Position numbers and translations under genes: made by a program
In this document: in pieces, positions 53,101 through 63,622 of the stretch
How the letters are laid out: each line of letters opens with the position of its first letter
Numbering within the stretch: position 1 is the first letter of the stretch
The notes under the pieces: model-generated
Told to the model about the DNA's origin: nothing
Seen by the model: the letters and a program-made list of their open reading frames with translations, nothing else
Database searches by the model: none
NCBI GenBank assembly: GCA_025094145.1
Contig: JALLLS010000020.1
Span: 1-64,000, forward strand
Length of the DNA: 64,000 nt
Reading direction: 5' to 3'
Source of the DNA: Spinellus fusiger
Taxonomy: Eukaryota > Mucoromycota > Mucoromycetes > Mucorales > Phycomycetaceae

Positions 53101-56100
53101 GAATTCAGAATCAATAGGGACGATTTCTATTTTATACTTTGCAGTTCTTACCCAAGACACAATTCAAAGCTCTGGTAATCATGGCCTTCTGAGGGTGTCT
53201 CGCAGTAAGTACAATAGTAACGGAATTGCTTGATTACAACATTGCATTGATTACAATAGACTCTCCAAGTATCCATCTCTACATAGCATAGATACATACG
53301 CCAATAAGTCTCTTTTCTCTCTTTATCTTTTATAGTGCATTGTCGGCTTACCCTGTACCTCGGACCCATCAGCTACTTCTTCATGGTACTCTACTAGTTC
53401 AGTTTCTTCCTGCACAGGTACAGGCACCTCTATTGCTTTGGGTTGCTTCTGTTGTGGTATGGATCGTGGTGTTTCTTTGGCTTCTGTCTTTGGTTCCTCA
53501 ATGGTCTCCAGTGCTCCTTTGGTAATGCGTTCAGGATAATCTGGCTCACTGCATTCCACTTCATGATCATTCTCAATGACTTGGAGTCTTTTACTGCCCA
53601 ATGACACATGTTCATCAAACTTGTCTAACCAGCCGCAGTAGTGAATACGGACCCGGTTACGTTCCATAGCCACAAGTCTTCCTTCATACCACTTCTTATC
53701 CAAGTGAAGTACTTGGACATGGTGCATATAGTTATATCCATACACATTAGCAACAAATCCATGGCTATCTCCATCTGAGGGTGTGGTGTGGCGGGAAGAG
53801 CAGGCGGAAGTAGCAGGCGTCTCTTTTACTTTGAATGGCGGTGTCTTTGACTGAAGGGCTCTGCGTTTCTGCTGACCAGCTTCCTTTGTCTTTTTTCTCT
53901 TTAGGGGTGCCTTCTCACCCTTGTCTTGTTCTTCTACGGCTTCCAGTAGTTGGCTTGGCTCCAATAATGGACTTGGCTCCAATAATGGACTTGGCTCCAA
54001 TAATGGACTTGGCTCCAATGATGGACTTGGCTCCAATGATGGACTTGGTTCTGGTAGTGGACTTGGTTCCAATGATGGACTTGGTTCCAATGACTGACTT
54101 GTCTTCACAGCTTCATGGCTGGCTTGTTGTGGTGTCTTCACCTTTTTTGCTACTGATCTATGCTTTGCTACAGCTGGTTTTTTACTACGACTTTTCGTCT
54201 CAGTAGCTTCTAAAAATCCAAGTCTTTTATAATCATCGGGCCCAAGCACAGGGTGGTGTCGTTTCCGACGCGCTTCCTCAACTACTTCTGGATTGGCTTC
54301 TGTCATTAACAGCTCATGTCGCATAGAGCGTCCCGAAGGCTTTTGTACTGTGTTTTGTCCCTTTTCAGAGGCCTCTGTATTTTCAGAAGCACCAGCACTC
54401 ATATCTATTTCTACTGTGGTTCGGATACGTCGACTCCCGAGAATAACCCATTCATCGTAGGTTTCTCCCCAGCCATCGTAACGAACACACACCTTTCCTT
54501 GGGACATTTCAACCAAATGGCCTCGTTCCCAGAACTTGTTTTTACTTGCACGGGTGTTAAGAACTTCTACAGGTTGGTTGTATGCATAGCCATAGGGATT
54601 GGGTACAAATCCATGTTCATCCTTGAGCTGGAGCATGGCACGACGTGTAGCAAAAGCACCGGTAGTAAGAAAATCAAGCGATGTGTCTTCAGAACCCTCT
54701 TGTTTGGTAGTCACTGGAGTGGGTTTGGCTGTCTTGGTAGGTTTGGTAATCTTCCCTGCTTTTTTGGTGTCTGCTTTTAGAGATTTGGGCTGTTTGTCTC
54801 CGGGATTCTTTTTACTACCATTGCTACTAGTTGTATTTGGACTTGTACCATTACTTGTTGCTGGTTTTTTTGTAGTAGTAGTAGTAGTACTCTTATTATG
54901 ACCATGGCTGTTACTAGTATCGTTGAGGCCAAGAAGATCAATTCCCGAGGTTATCTTTAATTCTGATACTTCTTGGTCTGACAATACACGAAGCCTGCGA
55001 CTTCCAATGACTAGCCAGTCAGATTTCTTTAGACTTGGATACCAGACGCACAGTTGATGATCACGCATTTCTCGTAATAATCCAATGCATTCTGTCTTTT
55101 TTAGTTTTCCCTTTTCAGGATTCATCATAACAGCCACAGCACGACCATAACGATAGCCAAATGAATTGGGTTTGAAGCCATGTTCGTCTGTGAGCTGATG
55201 TGCCATTCGTCGTGTCATGAATATCTCGTTATCATTGAATATCTGATTAGGATCTGTATCAAGAGGAAGAGTGTAATGTTTTCTAGGTTTTTGTACAGTC
55301 AAATCATGTAATTTAGGCGAGTTATTGGCTTTTTCAATTGTGGATCCAGTAGATGATTCAATTGATTCTGCCATTGTTATGGAAGGTGGTGAGGAAGTAT
55401 AAGTGCCTAATAGTTTAACAACTATTAAGAGAGAGAGTATGACTTATGATTAACAATTGAACTTACTGCCACTCTTGTTTTCTAGTAATTGCTCTTTTTC
55501 TTCTTCTTTATTTTCCAAAGTACGAATACGACAGCTATCCATAAGAACCCACTCCTCTTTATCTTGATCGAGATAATTAACTTTGACTGTTTTTCCACAC
55601 ATTTCTATAAGTACTCCGAGACACCAAGACCCATACATATCTAATACTTTTACTCGTTGACCATTAGTAAATCCGCATGGGTTAGGATAGAACCCAGAAA
55701 TGTCAGCCAGTTGTTTGGCTGTGTTTCGAGTAAGAAAAGCGCCTGTTGTGTAATATTGTTTTGAATCTTGGGGCTTTCTATTCTCTTGAGATCTATCATT
55801 CTCTCGGAGCTTTTCATTCTCTCGGGACATTTCATTCTCTCGGGATTTTTCATTCTCTTGTGATTTTTCATTCTCTTGGAAGGGTAACAATGCTGCTGAT
55901 TTTGTCTTTTTAGGGATTCCTTTTGGCTTGAGGATCTGTTTTGGCTTGTTGGCCAGTGGATTCATAGTGTCCGAGTATTTGTTGAGTGTCTTCAAGAGAT
56001 GTTTGGCATCAGGTAGCCATCTTTCTTTACATGGACTACACAACGCCACTGCTTCCATAGGTCCTCTTTCTTCCTTGTGACACTGCTTGCACTCTTCTTT

Positions 56101-56143
56101 AGTCTTTTCTATCTTAGTCTGTTGTTGTTGTTGTTGTTGTTGT

Positions 56144-56178
<35 letters not shown>

Positions 56179-56577
56179 TTGGGTTTTATGGTTTTCTGTG
56201 TTCTCTAGACTGAGCGGTACAAGTGATAAAGTATCTCGGTCGAATGGCTGACCTACATCCCAACGAGTTCTTCTTCCACCTTTGTTTTGGTAGCGTTTAT
56301 CAGCAACATCAACAACATCTGTCGTAGTAGCAACATTGTCATGTTCATGAGATAATGGCATATTGGTTAAGGCCATGTTATTTTCTGTTGTTTTCCTGAA
56401 CAAAACTTCGTCTTCTGATAAATCTTCTTCGGATAAATCCTCGATCGACATGTCGTCAGAAAAGAGTTCAGTGGGTGTTTCTATGGAAATATGTTCTATT
56501 TCCATGGGGATGTTTAAATTAGTTTCCATGGGGATGGTCCAATTAGCTTCCATGGAGAAGTTCTCAAAAGCTTCCAT
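49136..56577 (-). CDS. Multidomain chromatin-reader / DNA methyltransferase fusion protein
   Basis: About 21 exons, approximately 2,070 residues. The first exons are 56577-55467, 55406-53352, 53278-53152 and 53080-52579; the other exons are smaller. Reading frame is kept across every junction I checked. Order: acidic N-terminus with a poly-Gln run; a CxxC-x-CxxC finger; four Tudor/chromo-barrel-like repeats; ZZ finger 1; extended PHD module; ZZ finger 2; a basic segment and GATA-like finger; a methyltransferase core with FLGRG...VDINP and HPPY motifs; and a second methyltransferase-like half ending VHAVYLVFQRM. This predicts a nuclear protein that reads histone marks and methylates DNA. The core resembles bacterial N4-cytosine/N6-adenine enzymes, which suggests ancient transfer and fusion (inference). 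Annotation could split it at 53.3 or 55.4 kb, but the GT-AG introns there join frames exactly. Two inverted Fanzor-bearing transposons flank it. Sub-regions are listed separately. Confidence 0.75.
50180..51420 (-). other. Bacterial-type DNA methyltransferase core
   Basis: Small exons, in order: HGTWLPQTVRR; ILKYTNKDERVLSNFLGRG; TDAIECFLLQRR; CCGVDINPAAVALSQRN; HHILSHPPYKDCVAYSTHLD; GDLSRFTGVDEFRSEYGRVV; RRLTLGIGDNREHCFYIPVG; ELEELIIKRQRYC; FDFLVFTHEFVATFRKV. FLGRGTDAIE...GVDIN is the S-adenosylmethionine site (motif I and II). HPPY is catalytic motif IV and follows motif I by about 80 residues. GIGDNR with YIPV, and the closing HE(F)xxxFRK, match the tail of prokaryotic N4/N6 amino-methyltransferases of the type with an (S/T)HPPY motif. 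The Gly-rich loop has RG where bacterial enzymes usually have SG. The modified base (N4-cytosine or N6-adenine) cannot be told from sequence. Confidence 0.72.
51400..53278 (-). other. Zinc-finger segment: ZZ, extended PHD, ZZ, GATA-like
   Basis: ZZ finger 1 (53278-53030): CNQC ... CTYC ... ELCLGCF ... WHEHPRSSF. Acidic linker, then an extended PHD (about 52810-52345): KVCAFCNDDDDTSEELG, SFWAHDACARYSPEV, ALRRGRGMRCYSCKEKGATV, CSKSFHLPCSQ, FWCATHEA; this is the C2HC pre-finger plus PHD order seen in chromatin proteins. ZZ finger 2 (about 52292-52030): FSCDGCSKRLEDTSWYSCACC, split here as FSCDGC and YSCACC, then FDLCAECF and HAHDRDQF. Next a basic KRKRR patch and a GATA-like finger (about 51825-51715): SCSYCGTEEAESWRKG ... 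LMCKPCF. These fingers probably recognise histone tails or DNA and place the enzyme on chromatin. Confidence 0.75.
53352..56577 (-). other. N-terminal reader segment: four Tudor/chromo-barrel-like repeats
   Basis: Exons 1 and 2 of the fusion gene. The repeat pattern is: FxTRR/LTRN..A.QL..(E)HGF.PN.(Y/F)GY, a V-x-V strand, a short loop, EM....V.V.Y, then W....WV..(G)SRRIR. It occurs at nt 55755-55510 (YYTTGAFLTRN; EEWVLMDSCRIRTL), 55230-54985 (FMTRRMAHQLTDEHGF; SDWLVIGSRRLRVL), 54660-54425 (FATRRAMLQLKDEHGF; YDGWGETYDEWVILGSRRIR) and 53775-53575 (HGFVANVYGYNYM; YCGWLDKFDEHVSLGSKRL). YxGW..xxDEWV is the signature of Tudor-knot/chromo-barrel domains that bind methylated histones. Linkers contain poly-Gln (nt 56115-56180), Gln-Glu-Asn-Glu-Lys-Ser repeats, and a Leu-Glu-Pro-Ser-Pro repeat (nt 53945-54095). 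The start is the ATG at 56577, because the frame upstream lacks an ATG. Confidence 0.7.
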
Positions 56578-57352
56578 GGAAACATTCAAAGTTGCAGTTT
56601 CAGCAATAGTCCAATAATATAACCTCCGGTGCACCGATCATATCGAGTTCATATTTGATCCTAAGCAGTCACATAAAATTAATATTGACCATGAACAGTC
56701 ACAGAGTAGTCTCATAGACGATCAGTAGTCACATAAAGAAGCTCTTTCTGTAACGTTCAGGATATATGATAATAAAGAGAATAGGGAATAGGCACTGCCT
56801 TCATAGTAGAATGGAATCCTTTATATTTGTGTTTGTATCCTCTATTATTTATACTAGTTCTTTGCTATGGATCTACTAGAAGTTTTCCTTCTATGATAGA
56901 TTTTACTTTCTATCTGTCATAGTCTTCTTCTCAACACTCTTTGTCTTAGTTTACATGTCAATCTGTCAGATCACAGAATCGATATGTGTAGTGTGCTATG
57001 ACGTAGCACAGGAAGGAAACAATAGCAGATAAGAAGATAAAGATACTCTTTTATTGATCGTATTATTTGTTCTTATTTATGCTATTTTATGATACTACAG
57101 TATCGTCTTTTATAAGGCCGATGGCTTATACTAAGGCCATTGCTCTTAATTGCTCTTAATTGCTCTTAACCACAATTCTGGTTTACTGTTACTCAACAGC
57201 CATCAGACTCTATTGGGAATAGAGGCTCTAATGGGTTGAGCTCCTTCTCTACGGCCCTTCAATCATATTGGGAATACTGGACTCTGATTAGTTGAGTTCA
57301 TCGCTCCCAACATATGTAAATATCGCAAGTCCGTAATGGGTCAACCATTACA
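56578..57352. promoter_or_regulatory. Upstream region of the fusion gene
   Basis: About 775 bases between the likely start (56577) and the right-hand transposon. It has three near copies of a motif resembling atcata...gagttcata/cagtcacataa (56635-56735) and three tandem TTGCTCTTAA units (57139-57169). No gene was recognised. Confidence 0.4.
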
Positions 57353-58110
57353 CTTTCTACACACCCAAAGATTCTCTGGCTTTTAAGCGATGATATCTCC
57401 TTCCTTTTACGTAAAAAAACGCACCTTATATGAAACGATGTTTAAAATCAAAAGGGTTGCAAGTATCTAAATTTTATTTTCTTGTAGTATACCTCACTAT
57501 CAAATTATATTATCAATAAAATATAGTGTTGATGAATGAAATAGTCTATTATAATATTATAGCCAATACTATAGTATGACTATAGTTAATGTCTAAGTGA
57601 ATTTCATTATAGAAATAAAATCTAAACTCTAGAATCCCTGTGTTCTATTCTTGAGAGATAGATAGCTATGCTTGGGAGTATATCTTAGACAGTATAGAAG
57701 AAAGAAAAGACCACCTGAGACTGACTTGAGAAAGAGTCTTAACTTGCCTAATAACAGAATATTGTATTATTAATCATTCAATAAGAGAGATAGTATGCTT
57801 ACCTTGTACTTAATACTTGTCTTGAGAATAATGAGTCATATATCATCTATTAGAAGAAGAATCAGTACTATGTCTTGTGGATTGCAATGAGCTTAAGCCC
57901 AGATGAAGACACTGCTTACCTTTTTATCACTAGAATAGCCTTTGGTAGTGTCTATCATCTCCTATTGTTTCACATTATTAATAATAGTACATTACCTTAA
58001 TCACTTATGTTTATCTTGACAATTAATTAAATGTTAAGTTGTAGAGGCAGTGTTGGAAATAACAAAATAATAACAGACCAAAGAATTAAAAAAAACATTT
58101 TGGTGAGGTA

Positions 58111-58981
58111 CAGTCCCATGCAATAAGTGAGTAGACGGCAAATCAATTTTTTATTTTTGAATAATAATAAATAAAATAGAACTCATTTCTTTTCTTTTAT
58201 AACTTATTCAAAAAACGACTTCAAACAATGGAAATCAGCCAACTCTTAGCCATGAACATAAAGATAGTCTCATCAAAAAAAGAGAGCATGACATTTCTAT
58301 TAGAAGTCAAATCATAGGACAATGGAAAAGACATGTTACTTATCAAGAGATTTCTGACGATCTTGACATCCCAAAGAGCACAGTGGGCAATATCGTCCTA
58401 TTGTATAAAAGCAAAGGCATAATTCAACTCGAAATACATACAGGAAGACCTGAAAAAGTGTCATCTACTTCAAAACTAGCTGTCATTTTGTCTATTCGCA
58501 GAAACCCTATACAAACAATTGCATATCATTTGAAAAATATGAATGATGCAGGCGTAGATATTTGTCATAGGACATTTCTAAAATACATTAATAAACTCAG
58601 TATCACTTCATACTCACTATTAATAAAATCTCGTATGACACTTACTCACAAGCAAAGACGATTAGAATGGTGTAAAAACAAGGCTAATTGGCTAGTGGAG
58701 AGGTGGAATAACGTTGTTTGGTCTGATAAATATTGTTTTACAGTTGTAGGCAATGATAAAGGAACTAGAGTGATTAAAAATAAAGACTCTGTTACAAAGT
58801 ACTGATTAATCTCTTTATGGTGATGTAGACAATCAGTTAAAGAACAACTATTCCAAATTATGTATTATTCCATGAACCTTTTATTATGAACATCTTTGAC
58901 TGATATTTATACCTTTATTATTCAAAATAAAACAAAAACAAAAAGTTGATCTTCTGTCCACTTACTTATTGCCTGGAACTG
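58111..58981 (+). mobile_element. Internally deleted Tc1-like element inserted in the Fanzor-bearing copy
   Basis: The left end CAGTCCCATGCAATAAGTGA (58111) and the complement of the right end, CAGTTCCAGGCAATAAGTAA (58981), are imperfect inverted repeats of about 38 bases. The left flank is TA; the right flank has drifted to TG. The body is 871 bp, too short for a full Tc1. It splits the Fanzor relic between its RGVG-like and CLKIM-like parts. Confidence 0.75.
58228..58805 (+). pseudogene. Truncated Tc1-like transposase
   Basis: The frame HDISIRSQIIGQWKRHVTYQ, EISDDLDIPKSTVGNIVLLY carries the first helix-turn-helix, then GRPEKVSS, a second HTH (TFLKYINKLSITSYS) and WNNVVWSDKYCF with the first catalytic Asp. 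It stops at 58803-58805 soon after NKDSVTKY. The second Asp and Glu of the catalytic triad are missing, together with the C-terminal half. There is no in-frame ATG before the HTH. Confidence 0.75.
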
Positions 58982-59221
58982 TGCATCCTCAACAGCCAAT
59001 TATGAAATGTTTGCAAGATATCTCGAAGAGAGAGACAGAGTTACCTCAGTGTTGTATAACTAATTATTTAAATAAAGATACTCCTAGTGTGGAAAACCAT
59101 AATGTCAATAGCTTAATCCCATTTCGCAGAATGAAGCCTTTGAATTTTATTAATCAACAGCAATCAGATAAACAGCTAGCTAGTAGCCGACCCACCAAGA
59201 TATCAAAAAAAAATCCGGTGT
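58982..59221 (+). pseudogene. Decayed Fanzor C-terminal remnant (right copy)
   Basis: Downstream of the Tc1 insertion the frame QPIMKCLQDISK ... SRPTKISKKNPV parallels the left copy (QQCLKIMTK ... and the following non-coding CCGACCCACCAA block). The NRD motif has drifted to LNKDTPSVENHN. Upstream of the Tc1 (58030-58090) a weak counterpart of RGVGIRRVLKK is visible (AGAGGCAGTGTTGGAAATAA). It is not functional. Confidence 0.5.
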
Positions 59222-59377
59222 AGTGATTGCTAAAATAGGCAGATAGAGTTTGAAATATCTTATTTAGATAGCGAAAAGGCCTTTTTTAAACACATTAGCC
59301 AATCATAAGAATACTACTATTTTATTCTCAGGATATTTCCTTATATATCCCAAAAATCTTTGGGTGTGTAGTAGATG

Positions 59378-60318
59378 CTCATGAAGCTCTCTCTTCTTTG
59401 TCTATAGATATGAGGAGCGTAATCATATAAACACAAATATATAGACTGTGGATTGGTTCAGGTAATAGTAAAATGAGAGAAGAGAGAAAGAAGAAAAAGA
59501 ACAGTGTTGGTCATTAAGAGCCCAACATCAGAAATACTGGGTATTTTCTTTTTTTTTTTTTCAAGAGAATAGACTACAGTACAAGTATGTGTTCTATCTA
59601 AAAAACAAAAACCCACGTGGCTGTTATTATGATTAAAATAAAAGTATATTATATCTACACCGAGAAAAGTGTATAATTAGTATAGGATGTCTCTATAGAT
59701 ACACATACCATTCAAATCTTTAGCTATTCTGTGAAAAGAACATGAGATAATACACTACAAGTGATAGTTACTGTCCTATTACAAGGAGACTATGATTTTA
59801 TAGGCACATGATGAATAAAACACTTGTAGGATAGACATATGTGCTATGAATAGCCTAACAACAGGAATCTATTCTGATAAAGAATCCGCTGGTGTTTGAT
59901 GCAAGTAACACTTGAGCAATAGCCATGGCGACAGATGAGACATTGCTGTGTTTATTTATTTTTTACTGATATCATCCAATGTCGAGTCAGCAAAAAGATT
60001 ATCAAGTGGAATTTATACTGATCCTACTGCACCCTTCACTCAATGTATTCTCTTCTCTTCTGCACCTATAAATAAACAGATCTATTCTATGTCCCAAAAA
60101 TGTCTAATAAACATAGATCTATAGGCTCATCGTCAGAAACATCCTCAGTAGTAGACACAGGCACAAGAGTCTTCTCATTTTTTCCTCTTTCGAATTCAGC
60201 AGTTCAAAACCCCCTTTTCTCCTTCCTACAATATTCCGCTCCTCTCCTCTCCTCTTCTCTTCTCTTCTCTTCTCTTCTCTTTTCTTCTTGTTTATAGTCT
60301 TAAAAAAAACACACAGAT
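59378..60318. promoter_or_regulatory. Upstream region of transportin
   Basis: About 940 bases. A pyrimidine-rich CTTCTCTT run (60235-60290) lies 30-80 bases before the start codon, resembling the CT-rich tract before the kelch-BTB gene. The plus frame at 60100-60297 is probably 5' leader. No other gene was seen. Confidence 0.5.
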
Positions 60319-63300
60319 ATGGAAGGCTGGCAACCCACCGAGAGAGGCCTATCCGATCTTATACAGCTTTTTCATTTGGCTATTAATCCTACAGACGGCC
60401 AGAATGTGGAAAAGGTAACTTCGAGGAAATCCACAGTGCAATAACTCCATTTTTACCACCCAACATAGAGACTCGCGTATTATAGCACTCTTCCCGATTA
60501 CAATTCATATCTTGTCTATATTCTGGTAGAAATGCCACACGAAGACCAATATGTTCGCTCTGTTGCTGGGTTAACCCTCAAGAACAACATTCGACAGCAT
60601 TTTGTTGATATTCCTATGCCTGTCATGAACTATATAAAACAGGCATGTCTACAGCATATGGGAGACATAACAGTTGGCAAGTCAGTCAGTCTAGTCATAG
60701 CTGCTATTATGGCCTGTGGACACGTTCAGCAGTGGCCACACGCCCTTACTGTGATTCTAGAGAAGCTCGATGATCCCGAGCCTGCAGTCGTGGAGGTACG
60801 TTGACAGATGGACAATGGAGAACCCGGCTGATGTAAGATTCGAATCAGAATGCAATGAATACACTCCATAAGCTGTGTGAAGATTGTGCTGAGGAATTGG
60901 ATAGACCTCTGGGAGACGTAGTGCCTTTGGAATACATTCTCCCCAAACTCATTGCTTTCTTCCAACATCCAAATTGTAAAATACGTTACCAGGCCATTAC
61001 TGCTGTAAATCATTTTATTGCCTTAAGATCCAAATCATTGGTACAGAGAATGCCTGAATTCCTAAATGCCCTGTTCTTGAGGGCTACTGATGATGATGTT
61101 ACAGTCAGAAAGGCACTGTGTCGATCTCTCGTGGCATTGTTGGATGGTTACCACGATGCTCTTTTACCTCAAATGGCCACACTTGTAGATTACATGTTAT
61201 ATTCAACCCAGTCGGATGATCCAGACTTGGCATTGGAAGCATGTGAATTCTGGCTGGTGTTTTCTGAACAGGGAGAGTTGCGTGGTCATCTCCGGCCGTT
61301 TTTAGTAAAGATTGTTCCTGTCTTGTTAGGAGGGATGGTGTATTCAACAATGGACTTACTTATGCTGGAGGGAGAAAGCGATGATGCGCATGTTGTGGAC
61401 CGAGATCAGGACATTAAACCACGCTTCTATAAATCCCAACTCACTGGTGCTGATAGAGCACATAATGGACAGGAGATACAGAGTCAAGGGAATTATGATA
61501 CAATAGACAGTCTAGAAGAAAGGGATGACTATGATGACTATGATGATTATGAGGACGATGAGGACGATGAGGGCTATGACGACGAGGCTACTAGTGAATG
61601 GAGCCTCCGTAAATGCAGTGCAGCTACACTAGATACTCTCTGTCATTCTTTCAAAGAAGAAGTTGTAGCTATTCTCATTCCAATGTTAAAGATAGAATTG
61701 GAGAGCCCTGACTGGCTTCACAGAGAATGTGGTATTCTTGCTCTTGGTGCTGTTGCTGAAGGTAGAAGGAAATAAGAAATGAACACTTGCTTACTGTCTG
61801 TAGGAGGTATTAATGAAATAGCATCACATCTCAATGAATTGATTCCTTACCTATTGACTCATATGAATGACTCCAAGGTAAATACCATTATGTATGCACA
61901 AGTGATTCATAAGTGTACAGCCCCTTGTGCGCTCCATCACCTGTTGGACACTTGGAAGGTACTGTCCGTGGATTCTTCAAATAAGCCGACAAAACTACGA
62001 GGCACGTCAACGCTATTTTGAACCCCTCATTCAGCTACTGCTTGAACGTATTCTCGATAATAACAAGCGAGTACAAGATGCTGCCTGTTCTTCTTTTCTA
62101 CGCCTTGAAGATGAGGCATTAGAAGACTTAGTACCTTATTTAGGTCCTATTCTTAGTGCACTTGCTACTGCCTTTGACAAATACCAAAAACGCAATCTCC
62201 TACTTCTTTATGATACCATCAGTACATTGGCAACGTCTGTTGGTCATGCATTAAATACACCTCAGTTTATCAATATCATCATGCCTCCTCTGATTCAGAA
62301 ATGGCAAGAGATTCCAGACACAAGCAGAGATCTGTTCCCATTACTAGAAGTAAGTCATATAACTATATTCAATGTAATTTATCTCTACTCTACAGTGCAT
62401 TTCCTCAGTAACTTCAGCTCTTGGCAAAGGATTCTTACCCTTTGCTGAACCTGTCTATATGCGTGCTGTCGTTCTTGTATTAACGACACTCAGGGAATGC
62501 CAATTGGCTGCTCATCATCCATCTCGAGAAACACCAGAGAAGGACTCCATGGTGGTTGCTCTTGATTTGCTATCCAACATTGTTCAGGCACTCAACACAG
62601 AGGCTGAACCATTGGTAGCCAAGACACAGCCACCAGTAGCACACTTCTTGTCGGTGTGCCTTGTGGTAAATTCTTTGTAACTGTCTATCTATAAACCATG
62701 TCTAATACAATAGGAAATCACTAGGATGAAGTGGCTGAGGTACGGCAAGCTGCCTATGCTTTACTTGGTGATCTTGCTATTTCTTGTTTTGAACACATTC
62801 GAGCCATGTTGCCACAATGCATGCATAGTATTCTTCAACAGATTGAACCACAAACAAATCCGCTATCTGTATGCAATAATGCTGCTTGGGCTGCTGGTGA
62901 AATTGCATTGAAATGGGGCAAGTAAAAGACTCCAGCTTCATGAAAAGATAGTAGTGGTAGTGGTAGTAGTTCTCTAGCATTCTCTTTTTATGATGTATAT
63001 ACTAACGCCAGGATACAAAAGGTCCTGAAATACAGCCTTACATCGAACCTCTTTTACAGCGCCTTTTATTGGTCCTGTCGAATCCTACTCGACAACGCAC
63101 ACTGACTGAAAATGCAGCTATTGCTATTGGGAGATTAGGCCTTATTTTCCCTCATGTGGTAGCTGTTCATTTAGAGAGCTTTGCTCATGCCTGGTTAATA
63201 GTACTAGCACCCATTCGAGAAAATGATGAAAAATCCTCGGCTTTTAGTGGTCTTTGCGAAACGATTAAATCAAATCCACAGGGCATTATCAAGGTAAGTG

Positions 63301-63622
63301 GGCGTGAATGTGTGTAGATCTTTTGTTTTTGTTTTTGTTTTATATATCAATAAATATTCTTCTTTTTGTCTTTATGTAATTTTTAGGAGTTTATCCCATT
63401 TTGCACTGCAATTGCAAACTATCAAAACCCTCCAAAGTCCTTACATGAATCATTTGGAAATGTAAGCAGTAGAGAAGGGGTTTGTTAAGTATGTATTTTT
63501 TACACTATAGATAGATTTTGTCAGGTTACAAGAACATGTTTGGTGATGAACAGTGGCAACAAGGCCTTGCATCTATGCCTCAGGACATGAGAATGCTGCT
63601 TCATGAACGTTATAATATCTAA
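60319..63622 (+). CDS. Transportin (karyopherin beta-2, Kap104/TNPO1 type)
   Basis: Ten exons: 60319-60414, 60469-60795, 60849-61761, 61804-61877, 61921-62349, 62396-62665, 62725-62917, 63022-63293, 63387-63461, 63515-63622. They sum to 2,757 nt, 918 residues, the size of yeast Kap104. The protein is HEAT repeats throughout: [17 protein letters not shown] at the start, [35 protein letters not shown], then [11 protein letters not shown] and an Asp/Glu loop (nt 61530-61590, the acidic H8 loop that displaces cargo on Ran-GTP binding). [52 protein letters not shown] and [11 protein letters not shown] follow. It imports PY-NLS cargoes such as RNA-binding proteins through nuclear pores. The intron 62918-63021 starts GCAAGT (GC-AG class). 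Confidence 0.94.

Larger units (their letters stand above)
57353..59377 (+). mobile_element. Right copy of the Fanzor-bearing DNA transposon, inverted relative to the left
   Basis: Ends: TTCTACACACCCAAAGATTC at 57353 and the complement of CAAAAATCTTTGGGTGTGTA ending near 59377. These termini are inverted repeats of each other. Internal blocks match the reverse complement of the left copy: 57349-57530 with 48780-48957, 57600-58045 with 48390-48760, 59170-59222 with 47825-47880, and 59222-59370 with 47398-47550. It is interrupted by a separate Tc1 element at 58111-58981. Its coding relic is more decayed than that of the left copy. Confidence 0.72.

Noticed and set aside
53323..55374. Stand-alone Tudor-repeat protein ending MHYKR
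   Set aside because: A GTAAGC donor at 53351 and an acceptor at 53279 join it in frame to the ZZ exon, so the apparent stop is intronic.
55450..56634. Separate gene ending SGSKFNC
   Set aside because: A 60-nt GT-AG intron (55407-55466) joins it in frame to the next reader exon; cDNA could still show two genes.
63300..63386. Extra coding sequence after GIIK in transportin
   Set aside because: Canonical intron with GTAAGTG donor and TTTTTAG acceptor; the next exon (EFIPFC) continues the family alignment.
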